From Bacteroidales bacterium UBA1181 (GTDB lineage: Bacteria > Bacteroidota > Bacteroidia > Bacteroidales > Paludibacteraceae): DNA of 64,000 nucleotides. Positions 42,239 through 51,397 of this stretch are shown here, piece after piece (within the stretch, counting starts at the first letter, position 1; the number at the start of each line of letters is the position of its first letter). Below the pieces are notes generated by a model, which made no database searches, was not told the origin of the DNA, and saw nothing but the letters and a program-made list of their open reading frames with translations. Position numbers and translations under genes: made by a program. The DNA lies in the NCBI GenBank assembly GCA_002310215.1, contig DBYR01000042.1, positions 62,001 through 126,000 of the forward strand, in the 5' to 3' direction.

Positions 42239-43462
42239 TCACTCGAAAACGTCAGCATCCTTAAACTGTGGTTCGATGACGATTTTGCCGGTAGTGTCTA
42301 TGTAGCCCCATTTCCGGTGCTCGTAGTCGCCAATCATCACGGGAGCCAAACCTTTCCCGTTGAAATGGTAGGCATCGTCAAATTGCGGGGAAATCACTAG
42401 TTTGCCCGTAGCGTCCATATAGCCCCACTTTTGGCCTATTTTTACAGGTGTGAGACCCTCTCCGTCAAACCCCATGTCATCAAATTGGGGAGCGATAACG
42501 ATTTTTCCTGTTCTGTCAATAAATCCCCACTTCCCATTCGATTCCGTCTTTATGGGTGCAAGTCCGTTTCCCCTGAAACATACAGCCTGTTCAAACTGAG
42601 GAGTGATCACCATATTCCCTGACGTATTGATATAGCCGCTTTTGCGACTTTCGTCATCAAGTATCACTCTAGCAAGACCGAAGGCAAAGTCGTCAGCATA
42701 GTCGAATTGCGGTTCGACGACAATTCTTCCTGTGGTGTCCATGTATCCCCATTTGTCGCCTAATTTCACAGGTGCGAGACCATCCTTGGTAAAATACTCC
42801 ACATTGTCAAATTTCGGTTTCCCCACAAACTTTCCTGAGGCATCGATAAAGCCCCACTTGTCATTCACTTCCACGCGCGCAGTGCCATATTGGAAATCAT
42901 CGGCCCACTCAAACTGAGGCTCTATGATGAATTTCCCCGTGACGTCGATGTACCCCCATTTGCCGTTTCCGCCTTCACCGACATTTACTGCGGCGAGACC
43001 ATTCTCCGCGAAACTGCGTGCTTCGTAAAACTGAGGCTTGATGACTATTTTCCCTGTTGTATCAATGTAGCCATATTTGCAATTCGTGTCATCCTTAATT
43101 CCCACAGGCGCGAGACCCAGCGCAAAATCGTATGGTTTGTCGTAATCATCGACGTAGGCAATGAACTTAGGCGCTATGATGAATTTCCCTGTGCAGTCTA
43201 TCCATCCAGTCATTCCGTCATTTTTCACAAGTGCAAGACCATATTCGTTGAAGGCGTGGGCCTCGTCGAATTGTGGCTCCACAACAAATTTACCTGCTGT
43301 ATTTATGTAGCCCCATTTTTCTCCTATTTGCGCTGCCGCCAATGGTTCTGTTTTCGGGGTGATTGCCGGACTGCAATCAACTGTTTGTTTGGGGGAATTG
43401 CACCCTGCGAATGCACATAGGTGCATTATGCTGATGAAAAAGATGCTTGCGATTTTGCTCAT
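42239..43462 (-). CDS. WG-repeat lipoprotein
   Basis: 407 residues. Signal peptide MSKIASIFFISIMHLCAFAGC with Cys21 lipobox. The rest is ten WG repeats of about 33-40 residues, each with the pattern KWGYID-TGK-VI-PQF-A--F--GLAPV. Repeat 7 has KSGYIN and repeat 2 MTGWID in the WG position. The last repeat stops after QFKDADVFE, before the GLA strand, so the array ends within a unit; the stop codon abuts the stop of the AAA+ gene. WG repeats form beta-rich solenoids or propellers used in binding. The start overlaps the fic stop by 4 bp (ATGA), so both are made from one mRNA although Fic should be cytosolic and this protein exported. Confidence 0.92.
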   Translation of the reverse strand: MSKIASIFFISIMHLCAFAGCNSPKQTVDCSPAITPKTEPLAAAQIGEKWGYINTAGKFVVEPQFDEAHAFNEYGLALVKNDGMTGWIDCTGKFIIAPKFIAYVDDYDKPYDFALGLAPVGIKDDTNCKYGYIDTTGKIVIKPQFYEARSFAENGLAAVNVGEGGNGKWGYIDVTGKFIIEPQFEWADDFQYGTARVEVNDKWGFIDASGKFVGKPKFDNVEYFTKDGLAPVKLGDKWGYMDTTGRIVVEPQFDYADDFAFGLARVILDDESRKSGYINTSGNMVITPQFEQAVCFRGNGLAPIKTESNGKWGFIDRTGKIVIAPQFDDMGFDGEGLTPVKIGQKWGYMDATGKLVISPQFDDAYHFNGKGLAPVMIGDYEHRKWGYIDTTGKIVIEPQFKDADVFE

Positions 43463-44334
43463 ATTCTAAAATATTCCATTAGTTTCTTATATTCGTCTTG
43501 TGCGGTCAAGCAGGTGTCACGCAAATAGCCATTTACCTGTCCCCAGTTTTGCAGGCCGCGATAATAGAACATACGTAGTTCTTCCGTTATGATAAATGGC
43601 TCGATGTTGTTTTGCAGACATTGCCAAAACATAAGCAATCGTCCCACACGACCGTTCCCGTCCTGAAACGGGTGTATGCGTTCAAATTGCACGTGGAAAT
43701 CAAGGATGTCGTCGAATGTGATTGTTTTGTTCGCATTGTATGCGGCAAGCAAAGCCTTCATCCGTTTGTGCACGTCTTGTGGTAACGCAGTTTCTTCTCC
43801 GCCCACTTCGTTTGGCAACCGTTTGTAATCGCCCACGGAAAACCATGATTTTAGGCTGTCGGAGGTGTTGTGCTTCAGCATCGAATGCAGTTGTTTCATA
43901 TGTGGCTCCGTTATTTTTTCGGTGGCGTGGTCAATGATGTAATCGATGCAACGGAAATGGTTGACCGTCTCCAAGATATCGTCAATGCGTGTGCTTTCGG
44001 TGGTTACGCCAAGTGTGTTCGTCTCAAAGATATAACGGGTCTGTTCTTTCGTCAGGCGGCTCCCCTCTATATGGTTGGAGTTATATGTCAAATCAATCTG
44101 CGTGCGGTGATAGATGCCGCCTTTCAGCCTGCACTCCTTCTCTTGGCGCAGACGTTCAAGCAAGGGAGAAATCTTCCGCTTTTTCTTTTGGGGCAATACG
44201 GCATCGGCAGGTATATTCCATGTTTTCCCCGAAAGGAAAGCTCCCTCTATTTTGCCGACAGCGCAGTAATTACGGGCTGTTCGCTCGCTGATGCCATGCT
44301 TCTCGGCAAACTGATTGACTGAAATATATTCCAT
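43459..44334 (-). CDS. Fic family protein with N-terminal HTH-like domain
   Basis: 291 residues. Fic enzymes usually move AMP from ATP to target protein hydroxyls. The complete catalytic motif is H221 in HPFQDGNGRVGR (residues 221-232). The inhibitory motif (S/T)xxxE(G/N) is present before the Fic core as S86-N-H-I-E90-G91, so the enzyme is of the self-inhibited class with N-terminal inhibitory helix. Residues 1-50 resemble an excisionase/MerR-like DNA-binding fold (VNQFAEKHGISERTARNYC, then GAFLSGKTWNIPADA). First gene of a two-gene operon with the WG-repeat lipoprotein. Upstream boxes suggest control of its own promoter. No antitoxin gene is seen beside it. Confidence 0.93.
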   Translation of the reverse strand: MEYISVNQFAEKHGISERTARNYCAVGKIEGAFLSGKTWNIPADAVLPQKKKRKISPLLERLRQEKECRLKGGIYHRTQIDLTYNSNHIEGSRLTKEQTRYIFETNTLGVTTESTRIDDILETVNHFRCIDYIIDHATEKITEPHMKQLHSMLKHNTSDSLKSWFSVGDYKRLPNEVGGEETALPQDVHKRMKALLAAYNANKTITFDDILDFHVQFERIHPFQDGNGRVGRLLMFWQCLQNNIEPFIITEELRMFYYRGLQNWGQVNGYLRDTCLTAQDEYKKLMEYFRI

Positions 44335-44336
44335 AC

Positions 44337-44397
44337 TATCGGCAAGTTTTTATGAAAAACGATGTAAATATAGTAAAAATTTGCCTGTATCGGCAAG
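44337..44397 (-). promoter_or_regulatory. Promoter/operator region of the fic-WG operon
   Basis: On the minus strand CTTGCCGATA occurs at 44388-44397 and again at 44337-44346, next to the start codon. The upstream copy is half of a perfect inverted repeat TTGCC-GATACA-GGCAA (44381-44396). A -7-like TATATTTA (one base off) lies between the copies, about 20 bp after the first. A related TTTGCCGAG is found inside the gene (44303-44311). The layout suits a repressor such as the HTH domain of Fic itself. Confidence 0.5.
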
Positions 44398-44427
44398 AAA
44401 TTACCGGGTATCTATTATTATAGATTC

Positions 44428-44473
44428 AAAAAAAGGGTGCAGGCACGTTCTGTATGAACTATGCATGCACCCT
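44428..44473 (-). terminator. Terminator of clpB
   Basis: AGGGTGCA (44434-44441) pairs with TGCACCCT (44466-44473); an inner GTTC/GAAC stem extends it. On the minus strand it is followed by seven T. Confidence 0.8.
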
Positions 44474-44538
44474 CATATCGGGTAAGCGTATCGCTTATTG
44501 ATTCATAAACTCTTGCGGTTTGAAGCTTTGCCCGCAGG

Positions 44539-47133
44539 TTAGTTGGTGAACTTCAGATGGTCTCCGTCCCTGTCCACCACGATCGGTTTGTCACGGTTCA
44601 CCGATTGGGAGATGAGCGCCTTGGAGAGCTCATTCAACAACAACCTTTGGATGGTCCTCTTGATAGGCCTTGCGCCGAACTGAGGGTCGTAACCCTCTTG
44701 GGCGATCAATGCCCTCGCGTCTTCCGTCACGTTCAGCTCCACATCGCTCTCCTTCAACATCTTATGGAGACTGGCGATCTGCATGTCGACAATCGCCTTG
44801 GTGTCATCCTTCGAAAGAGGGGAGAACATGATGATCTCGTCGATACGGTTCAGGAACTCAGGACGGATGGTCTCCTTCAGCAGACCCAAAACGTCTTCTT
44901 TCGCCTCCGCCAGTGTCTTCTCACGGTTCTCGTCCGTGATGTTCTCGAACTTCTCCGCGATGAGGGAAGAACCGAGGTTGGAGGTCATGATGATGATCGT
45001 GTTCTTGAAGTTGACGACCCTGCCTTTGTTGTCGGTCAATCGTCCGTCGTCCAGCACCTGAAGCAGTGTGTTGAAGACATCCGGGTGCGCCTTCTCGATC
45101 TCATCGAACAAGACCACCGAGTATGGTTTACGACGGATGGCCTCGGTCAGTTGTCCACCCTCCTCGTAGCCGACGTATCCCGGAGGTGAACCGATGAGTC
45201 GGGTGGAGGATATCTTCTCTTGGTACTCGGACATGTCTATACGGGTCATCATATTCTCGTCGTCGAACAGCAGTTCCGCCAAAGCCTTCGCCAGCTCGGT
45301 CTTACCCACACCTGTCGTGCCCAGGAAGATGAATGAGCCGATAGGTTTCTTAGGGTCTTGCAGACCCGCCCTGCTTCGTCTCACGGCATCGGAGACCGCT
45401 CTGATGGCCTCGTCCTGTCCGACGATACGTTTGTGGAGTTCCTCCTCGAGGTTCATCAACTTATCCTTTTCGGTCTGCATCATCTTGGTGACAGGGATGC
45501 CCGTCCATTTGGAGACTACCTCGGCGATATCTTCCTCGTCCACCTCCTCCTTGACGAGCGGATCGGCGCATTGGATGTCGGCCAGTTTCTTCTGTGCCTC
45601 GGCGATACGGTTCTCAGCCTCTTTCACCTTTCCGTAACGGATCTCCGCCACACGTCCGTAGTTGCCTTCACGCTCCGCCTTCTCAGCCTCGAAGCGCAGT
45701 TGCTCGATCTCTATTTTGCTCTGTTGGATGATGTTGATCTGCTCTTTCTCAGCCGTCCATTTGGCGCCGATGTCCTGCATCTGCTCCTTCAGGTTGGCGA
45801 TCTCCTTCTCCAACTTATTGAGTTTAGTCTTGTCGTCTTCCCGCTTGATGGCCTCTCGCTCGATCTCCAATTGCTTGATCTCACGTGCCTTGTTATCCAA
45901 CTCCTCCGGTACGGAGTCTATCTCCAGCCTTAGCTTAGCGGCCGCCTCATCGATCAGGTCGATGGCCTTGTCTGGCAAGAAACGGTCCGTGATGTATCGG
46001 TTGGAAAGCCTTGTGGCCGCGATGATAGCGTTATCCTTGATACGCACCTTGTGGTGGTTCTCGTAACGCTCCTTCAATCCACGCAGGATGGAGATGGTGG
46101 TCGCCTCGTCCGGCTCGTTGACCATGACGATTTGGAACCTACGCTCCAAGGCTTTATCCTTCTCGAAATATTTCTGGTACTCGTCGAGGGTAGTTGCGCC
46201 GATGGCTCTCAGCTCACCTCTGGCGAGGGCTGGCTTCAGGATGTTGGCGGCATCCATGGCGCCGTCGCTCTTGCCTGCGCCTACCAAGGTGTGGATCTCA
46301 TCGATGAAGAGGATGATCTCTCCGTCCGATTTGATCACCTCGTTGATGACCGATTTGAGTCGCTCCTCGAATTCGCCTTTGTACTTCGCACCTGCGATGA
46401 CGGCACCCATGTCCAAGGAGTAGATCTTCTTGGTCTTCAGGTTCTCCGGCACGTCGCCACGCATGATTCGTTGCGCCAAGCCCTCCGCGATGGCGGTCTT
46501 ACCTGTACCAGGCTCACCGATGAGGATAGGGTTGTTCTTTGTCCTACGGCTAAGGATTTGTAGCACCCTACGGATCTCATCATCCCTTCCGATGACAGGG
46601 TCCAGCTTACCGGCCTGCGCCCGCTCGTTGAGGTTGATCGCGTAGTTGTTGAGGGCGTCGTAGGTCTGCTCGGCAGACTCGTCCGTCACCTTCTTCCCTT
46701 GTCTCAGTTCGGCGATGGCATCCTTCATGGCTTGGTAGTTCAAGCCCGCGTCCTTCAGCAAGGCTGCCGCAGGACTATCCACCGCGATCAGTGCAAGCAA
46801 GATATATTCCAGGGAGACAAACTGGTCACCCTCTTCCTTCGACATCTCCTCCGCCTTCTTCAACACTGCGTTCGCACTGTTGCTCAAGTAGGTGTCTTCG
46901 TTGCTCCCCGTTACCTTAGGTAGACGCAAGATCATCTTGATGACGACCTCATTGAGTTGTTCGGTGTTTACGTTCAGTTTGTTGAATACGAACTTCGTGA
47001 CGTTCTCGCCCACTTTCAGGATACCCTTCAGCAGGTGGACAGGCTCGATAACCTGCTGGTTACGCTTGTTGGCGTAGTTCACAGCCTCTTGTATCGCCTC
47101 CTGACTTTTGATCGTATAATTCTTAAAGTTCAT
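44539..47133 (-). CDS. clpB: ATP-dependent disaggregase ClpB
   Basis: 864 residues, usual length. ClpB hexamers pull proteins out of aggregates together with DnaK. Order: N-terminal double Clp-N domain (residues about 4-145), first AAA+ domain with GEPGTGKTAIAEG, the long coiled-coil middle domain (about 405-525; KREDDKTKLNKLEKEIANLK), second AAA+ domain with GTTGVGKTELAK and the C-terminal small domain (QFGARPIKRTIQRLLLN). No ClpP-binding loop is expected. The ATG at 47133 gives the family start MNFKNYTIKSQEA; an ATG-like start eight codons upstream is less likely. A -7 box TATATTTG lies 27 bp upstream. Confidence 0.97.
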   Translation of the reverse strand: MNFKNYTIKSQEAIQEAVNYANKRNQQVIEPVHLLKGILKVGENVTKFVFNKLNVNTEQLNEVVIKMILRLPKVTGSNEDTYLSNSANAVLKKAEEMSKEEGDQFVSLEYILLALIAVDSPAAALLKDAGLNYQAMKDAIAELRQGKKVTDESAEQTYDALNNYAINLNERAQAGKLDPVIGRDDEIRRVLQILSRRTKNNPILIGEPGTGKTAIAEGLAQRIMRGDVPENLKTKKIYSLDMGAVIAGAKYKGEFEERLKSVINEVIKSDGEIILFIDEIHTLVGAGKSDGAMDAANILKPALARGELRAIGATTLDEYQKYFEKDKALERRFQIVMVNEPDEATTISILRGLKERYENHHKVRIKDNAIIAATRLSNRYITDRFLPDKAIDLIDEAAAKLRLEIDSVPEELDNKAREIKQLEIEREAIKREDDKTKLNKLEKEIANLKEQMQDIGAKWTAEKEQINIIQQSKIEIEQLRFEAEKAEREGNYGRVAEIRYGKVKEAENRIAEAQKKLADIQCADPLVKEEVDEEDIAEVVSKWTGIPVTKMMQTEKDKLMNLEEELHKRIVGQDEAIRAVSDAVRRSRAGLQDPKKPIGSFIFLGTTGVGKTELAKALAELLFDDENMMTRIDMSEYQEKISSTRLIGSPPGYVGYEEGGQLTEAIRRKPYSVVLFDEIEKAHPDVFNTLLQVLDDGRLTDNKGRVVNFKNTIIIMTSNLGSSLIAEKFENITDENREKTLAEAKEDVLGLLKETIRPEFLNRIDEIIMFSPLSKDDTKAIVDMQIASLHKMLKESDVELNVTEDARALIAQEGYDPQFGARPIKRTIQRLLLNELSKALISQSVNRDKPIVVDRDGDHLKFTN

Positions 47134-47159
47134 AACTCTGTTGTTTTTAATGTTCACAT

Positions 47160-47167
47160 CAAATATA
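47160..47167 (-). promoter_or_regulatory. -7 box of clpB
   Basis: Minus-strand TATATTTG, an exact -7 match 26 bp before the ATG at 47133. No clear -33 box; no CIRCE-type inverted repeat is seen. Confidence 0.5.
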
Positions 47168-47269
47168 CATCAAATAGCTTGCCAATCATTATATTCTGAC
47201 AAATTGTCCACAATGAGTTATGCGCTTCTGTCATTTTGTCCTCTCTTTGTCCGAACGAAGGGGTATGTG

Positions 47270-50218
47270 TCACTCCTGCTTTCCCTTTACCACCTTGCTG
47301 AAACCATGGTCTGTCTGGATGATGTAAAGGCCTGGTAGCCAGTCCGCACCCATCTCCTTCTCGTCAGACAATGTGCCATGTTCCACTGTTTGTCCCAAGG
47401 CGTTCGTGACATGGTACTGACCATTACCCTTGATGGTGACGGTGACATTGAACGGGTTAGGGTAGGCGATGTTGTCGGATTGCTTCGTCTCCTCCACCAG
47501 GGTGTAGTCTACCATGCAGTCCGTATTGTCCACGTAGCAGTTCCATTGGCTAGGTGTAGCGTTCTCCGTTCTTTCTCCATAGACGATGCCTAGGCCTACC
47601 GTGCTCATGTAGAACCTGCCGTAGGTGTTCCAGTCTCCGACCACGAACTGACCGTTGCCTGGTCCGCCGAACTGGTGTTGCTCATCGTTAATGTGGAACC
47701 AGCTCTTTCCGTAGTCTTCCGACAGATAGAGACCCACACCGCAGTTGTTGACGTTGCCCCAGATGTAGAGCGCGTAATCGCTTCCTTTGCCTAAGCCGGT
47801 GCCGACCGCCTCGCAGCTGTTGACGTTGGCCACCTTGGTGAAGCTCTCTCCGTAGTCGTTGGAGAAGTAGAGTCCGTTGCTACCGCCTGGCGCATAGAGT
47901 TGCCCCTCTTTGCCCGGTATGATGGCTATTCTGCCGTATTCGTTGTTGTTGAGGCTCTCCTTGGTGAAGGTCTCTCCGTAGTCTGTGCTACGGTAGAAGG
48001 CGTTCTTCCCGCCAGCGTAGACGTAGGCGTCGTTCTCAGGATCCACTTGGATGTGGGTGGCGGCGTCCGTTCCGCTGATCTTGGTCCACGAGGAACCATT
48101 GTTGTCCGAATAGTAGATGCCGCTGGTGCCTGGACCAGGGATGATGAAGAAACGGTAGGAGCCGTTGCGTTTCGTGATGGCGCATTTCCCCTCATTGGAG
48201 GCTTGCGGTGCGCAGGTGTTGCAGTAAGGGTTCTGGTAGGAGAAATCGGTCTTGGCGCACTCCTTCCACCCTTTGTGACCGCTCGTGGTGTAGAAGAAGC
48301 CAGCGTTGGCCACACGCATCATCACCTTAGGGTCTTTGCTGTAGTAGTTGATACCGCCTGTCGTGCCGGGCGCCGGGTCGTGGATCGGGGCGAACTGGTG
48401 GATGTCGTCGTGGATGAAGCCCGTGTAGTCTCCGATCACAGACATCAGGTCACCGTTTGGTACGCTGACGAGGTCCAGTGCGACCGTCTCCTCCAGTCCG
48501 TTCACGTCGAAGTGGAAGGTAGGTGTGCCTTCGCACCAGATGTGCTCGCAGGTGAAGATACCGTTGCCGGAAGTGGTGGAGATGATGTTATCGTCTTGCG
48601 GGTCGAAGCATAAGCTGCCGCTCCAGTGGATAGCGTAGCCAGGGATCCATGTCACGTTGTTGCTGGTGAGTTTCATGTTGTTCTGCAGGCTGCGCCATGT
48701 CTTTCCGCCGTCGGTGGAGGTCCAGTAGATGTCTCCGTTGGCGCTGGCACCGTTGTCCCATTGTTGAGGAATCCAGGTGTTGTTGGTGGATACGACCAGC
48801 TTGTTAGGGTCGGAAGGGGAGACCGCCACATCTCCTAATCCGTAGTTCTTGCTAGGGGAGATATCTTCCGCCTTTTGGGTCTGTGGATCATAGCGGAAGA
48901 CTGCGCCCGCCGTGCCTGACACGCAGGCGTTGGAGTAGGCGATGAGCAATTTACCGTTGCCGTCCATCTTCATCCTGCAAGGGATGTATTGCGTAGGCAG
49001 TGCGGCGATGTCCGACCATGAGGCGCCACCATCTTCCGAAACGTACAGGTTGGATGCGCCAGTGCGTGATATGCCGACGAAGATGCGTTGCGTCTTGCCG
49101 TTCTTCACGGAAGAGCCGTCGAACACGATGGCGGTGGTACCGTTCTCGTCAGGGGTGGTAGGGTAGCTGTTGCTGCCCCAGCTTGGCCATTTGACGCTCT
49201 TGGTGTATACGTCATTGAGGGAAGTGACCGCTTTCCATGTCTTGCCGCCATCCTCGCTCTTAATGAGCGGGTTGTTGGCGCGGCCGCCGCAGAATATGAT
49301 GTCGCTATTGTTTGGGTCCACCGCGATGCGTTCGCCGCAGTTACGTCCCTGTCCGTTGCCATGGGCGAAGATGAGGGAGGTCACGTCCACCGTCTCGAAG
49401 TTCTCCCCGCCATCCTTGGAGTACATGATGGCAGTCTTCTGGTTGCTGAAGTATTGGCAACCGCCCAAGAGGTAGATGTTCTTTTCGTTCTGCGGGTCGA
49501 TGGCTAAGGCCTCGATGCTCAGCAGACCCTTGTCCTCTTCGGAGATGAAGTTGGTGATAGGCTGCCAAGAGCAGTTGTCCGCTCTCCATTTGTAGGCGCC
49601 ACCCACGTCTGTGCGGGCGTATTTGGACTTGCCGGAAGCGATGATGCCCGATACGAATCCACCGCCACCGATGGCGAGCGTGCCGTAGGTGTAAGGGATG
49701 GCCACGGTGCACTTCTCGTCCAATTTCTTCTCGGAGCACTGCACAGCATCGCTTTGGTCAGATGTGAAGCGGATGTTATCGATGTATATCGTGCCGCTTT
49801 CTCCACCGAGGGCTATGAGTATCTCGTCCGACGTTCCCTGATGCTTGGTGAAGTCGAAATAGAGCGTGTTCCATACGCCTCCCTTGGTGGCTTGGTACAG
49901 GTTATCGTCATTCTTGTTCGAGTAGGCCTTGATGTTGCAGTCTACCGTGGAAAACACGTCCACCGCCAGCAGTTGTGAGCCGATCTCAGCACCGCAAGGG
50001 AAGGATACGCCACCATAGTTCGTGATCTCCATCAGGAGGCTATGGCCGCTGGTGTTACCGCATTTATGAGGGTTCGCGACGATTGCTTTCTCCGTTCCCC
50101 ATCCTCCTGTAGGAATGGAACCGTCTTCGAAATCGTAGAGAGTCTCCGCCTTGAGGTTCCCTGCCGAAGCGCAGAGCAGACAGAGCATGGCTGATTGTGT
50201 GAGTAATTTTCTGTTCAT
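47270..50218 (-). CDS. GH74-type xyloglucanase with T9SS sorting tail
   Basis: 982 residues. Signal peptide MNRKLLTQSAMLCLLCASAGNLKA. Residues about 28-155 are a beta-sandwich carbohydrate-binding-like domain (GTIYIDNIRF end). From residue about 180 comes a two-propeller GH74 catalytic body with many Asp-box (SxDxGxTW) repeats. The GH74 signature GGGFVSGIIASGKSKYARTD is followed by GGAYKW, with D204 the probable catalytic residue; the second, D597, lies in SVIGDYTGF. GH74 enzymes cut the beta-1,4-glucan backbone of xyloglucan. The last 75 residues (IAYPNPFNVTV to the end) are a type IX secretion tail, so the protein should be exported to the surface. It stands alone, outside any polysaccharide locus. 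Confidence 0.93.
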   Translation of the reverse strand: MNRKLLTQSAMLCLLCASAGNLKAETLYDFEDGSIPTGGWGTEKAIVANPHKCGNTSGHSLLMEITNYGGVSFPCGAEIGSQLLAVDVFSTVDCNIKAYSNKNDDNLYQATKGGVWNTLYFDFTKHQGTSDEILIALGGESGTIYIDNIRFTSDQSDAVQCSEKKLDEKCTVAIPYTYGTLAIGGGGFVSGIIASGKSKYARTDVGGAYKWRADNCSWQPITNFISEEDKGLLSIEALAIDPQNEKNIYLLGGCQYFSNQKTAIMYSKDGGENFETVDVTSLIFAHGNGQGRNCGERIAVDPNNSDIIFCGGRANNPLIKSEDGGKTWKAVTSLNDVYTKSVKWPSWGSNSYPTTPDENGTTAIVFDGSSVKNGKTQRIFVGISRTGASNLYVSEDGGASWSDIAALPTQYIPCRMKMDGNGKLLIAYSNACVSGTAGAVFRYDPQTQKAEDISPSKNYGLGDVAVSPSDPNKLVVSTNNTWIPQQWDNGASANGDIYWTSTDGGKTWRSLQNNMKLTSNNVTWIPGYAIHWSGSLCFDPQDDNIISTTSGNGIFTCEHIWCEGTPTFHFDVNGLEETVALDLVSVPNGDLMSVIGDYTGFIHDDIHQFAPIHDPAPGTTGGINYYSKDPKVMMRVANAGFFYTTSGHKGWKECAKTDFSYQNPYCNTCAPQASNEGKCAITKRNGSYRFFIIPGPGTSGIYYSDNNGSSWTKISGTDAATHIQVDPENDAYVYAGGKNAFYRSTDYGETFTKESLNNNEYGRIAIIPGKEGQLYAPGGSNGLYFSNDYGESFTKVANVNSCEAVGTGLGKGSDYALYIWGNVNNCGVGLYLSEDYGKSWFHINDEQHQFGGPGNGQFVVGDWNTYGRFYMSTVGLGIVYGERTENATPSQWNCYVDNTDCMVDYTLVEETKQSDNIAYPNPFNVTVTIKGNGQYHVTNALGQTVEHGTLSDEKEMGADWLPGLYIIQTDHGFSKVVKGKQE

Positions 50219-50247
50219 AATTGACAATAGATGTTGGTTTGTGCCTG

Positions 50248-50255
50248 CAAATGTA
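50248..50255 (-). promoter_or_regulatory. -7 box of the GH74 gene
   Basis: Minus-strand TACATTTG, 29 bp before the ATG at 50218. It lies upstream of a TTG at 50227 that could otherwise be taken as start; the signal peptide fits the ATG. Confidence 0.5.
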
Positions 50256-50407
50256 GTTTTTCCTCCGAATGTTTCATCACCTCTTAGTCTGATTGGAAGA
50301 TTATTGAATGCTTTTAGCGTAAAAATACAAATTTGGGAGCCTGTGGGGAGAGGCGTGAGAACGTTTGACGATTGAATTTCATGTCGGTTGACTCAAATTT
50401 CGTGTCG

Positions 50408-51391
50408 TCATGCGGAGGTAGGGTGCATCAATTGCTCTTTCTCCTTCTGGAAGTTGAGGAAAGGATGCGTTTGGTGGAGCTCCTCCATCTCGGCAAGGAT
50501 CCTCTCTTGGAATTTGCGGTGACCTTCGCTTTGCGGGTTGAATGGCCGGTGGTGTACCGCCGCGATGATTTTTTCGATGCGGGATAGGGTGTTGAGGGTC
50601 TCCTCTGAGAAACCATAGCTTGTGAATTTCTCCCAGATGTATTGGATGGCCAAATCATTCGGGTGGATCATGTCCTCCGCATAGAAACGGTAGTCGCGTA
50701 GCTCGTCCATCATGATTTCGTAAGCAGGGAAGTAGTGGACGGATGGTTCTTCCTCGCGGATTTTTTCCGCAGCGAGGAGTAGGGTGGATTTGCTGATCTG
50801 GTTGTCGTGCGCCCCATCCTTCCAGTGACGGATCGGACTGACGGTGAAGATGATGGAAGCGTTCGGGTTGACTTGGCGGATGGCCGCCACCGTGTCACGC
50901 AGGGCTTGTGAGCACTCTTCGATGCCAATTCTTCTGCGAATGAACATTTCTTGGGGTTCCTTGTGGCAATTCGCAACAATTTGGCGGGTGTTGGACAGCT
51001 CATAGATCCAAGCCGTGCCTAATGTGATGAAGATGTGCGTGGCGTTCTGCAGGAAGAGATGAGCCGCTTCCACTTGCCGGTTGGCGTTCTGCAGGAAAGC
51101 CTCTTCGCTGAGTTGGGCGAATTTGCTATGGAGGTGGAAAGAGTTCCAGACACCGTCTCGGCAGAAGAGGTCGTCGGAGACGAAGCGTCTCTTTTCCGCG
51201 ATGCGCCTGATGCTCCCCTTGATGGAGCAGGGGTTGAAGAGGATGCCGAGCGGATTGTTCGACACGTTGAACTTCAGCTGCTCCAGGCGGTTTCCGATAT
51301 TCTCAGAAAAGCAAGAGCCGAACATCATGACCCTGCTTTCGTAGGTGATGTCCGCCTCTTGTTTAATTGTTATTTCAGTGATGAGTTTCAT
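50408..51391 (-). CDS. GSCFA domain protein
   Basis: 327 residues. The family name motif GSCFSENIG is at residues about 25-33, followed by NNPLGILFNPCSI, FITLGTAWIYE and TVSPIRHWKDGAHDNQISKS, with DELRDYRFYAEDMIHPNDLA near residue 235. The pattern Gly-Ser at the start and Asp-x-x-His late recalls SGNH/GDSL esterases, to which this family has been linked; activity is unproven. No signal peptide, so it is probably cytosolic. It starts 6 bp after the OmpA-type gene and shares its transcript. Confidence 0.9.
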   Translation of the reverse strand: MKLITEITIKQEADITYESRVMMFGSCFSENIGNRLEQLKFNVSNNPLGILFNPCSIKGSIRRIAEKRRFVSDDLFCRDGVWNSFHLHSKFAQLSEEAFLQNANRQVEAAHLFLQNATHIFITLGTAWIYELSNTRQIVANCHKEPQEMFIRRRIGIEECSQALRDTVAAIRQVNPNASIIFTVSPIRHWKDGAHDNQISKSTLLLAAEKIREEEPSVHYFPAYEIMMDELRDYRFYAEDMIHPNDLAIQYIWEKFTSYGFSEETLNTLSRIEKIIAAVHHRPFNPQSEGHRKFQERILAEMEELHQTHPFLNFQKEKEQLMHPTSA

Positions 51392-51397
51392 CCTTTT

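Noticed and set aside
43459..44334. Fic-type toxin of a toxin-antitoxin pair
   Set aside because: The inhibitory motif is within the same protein and the downstream gene is an exported WG-repeat lipoprotein, not a small antitoxin.
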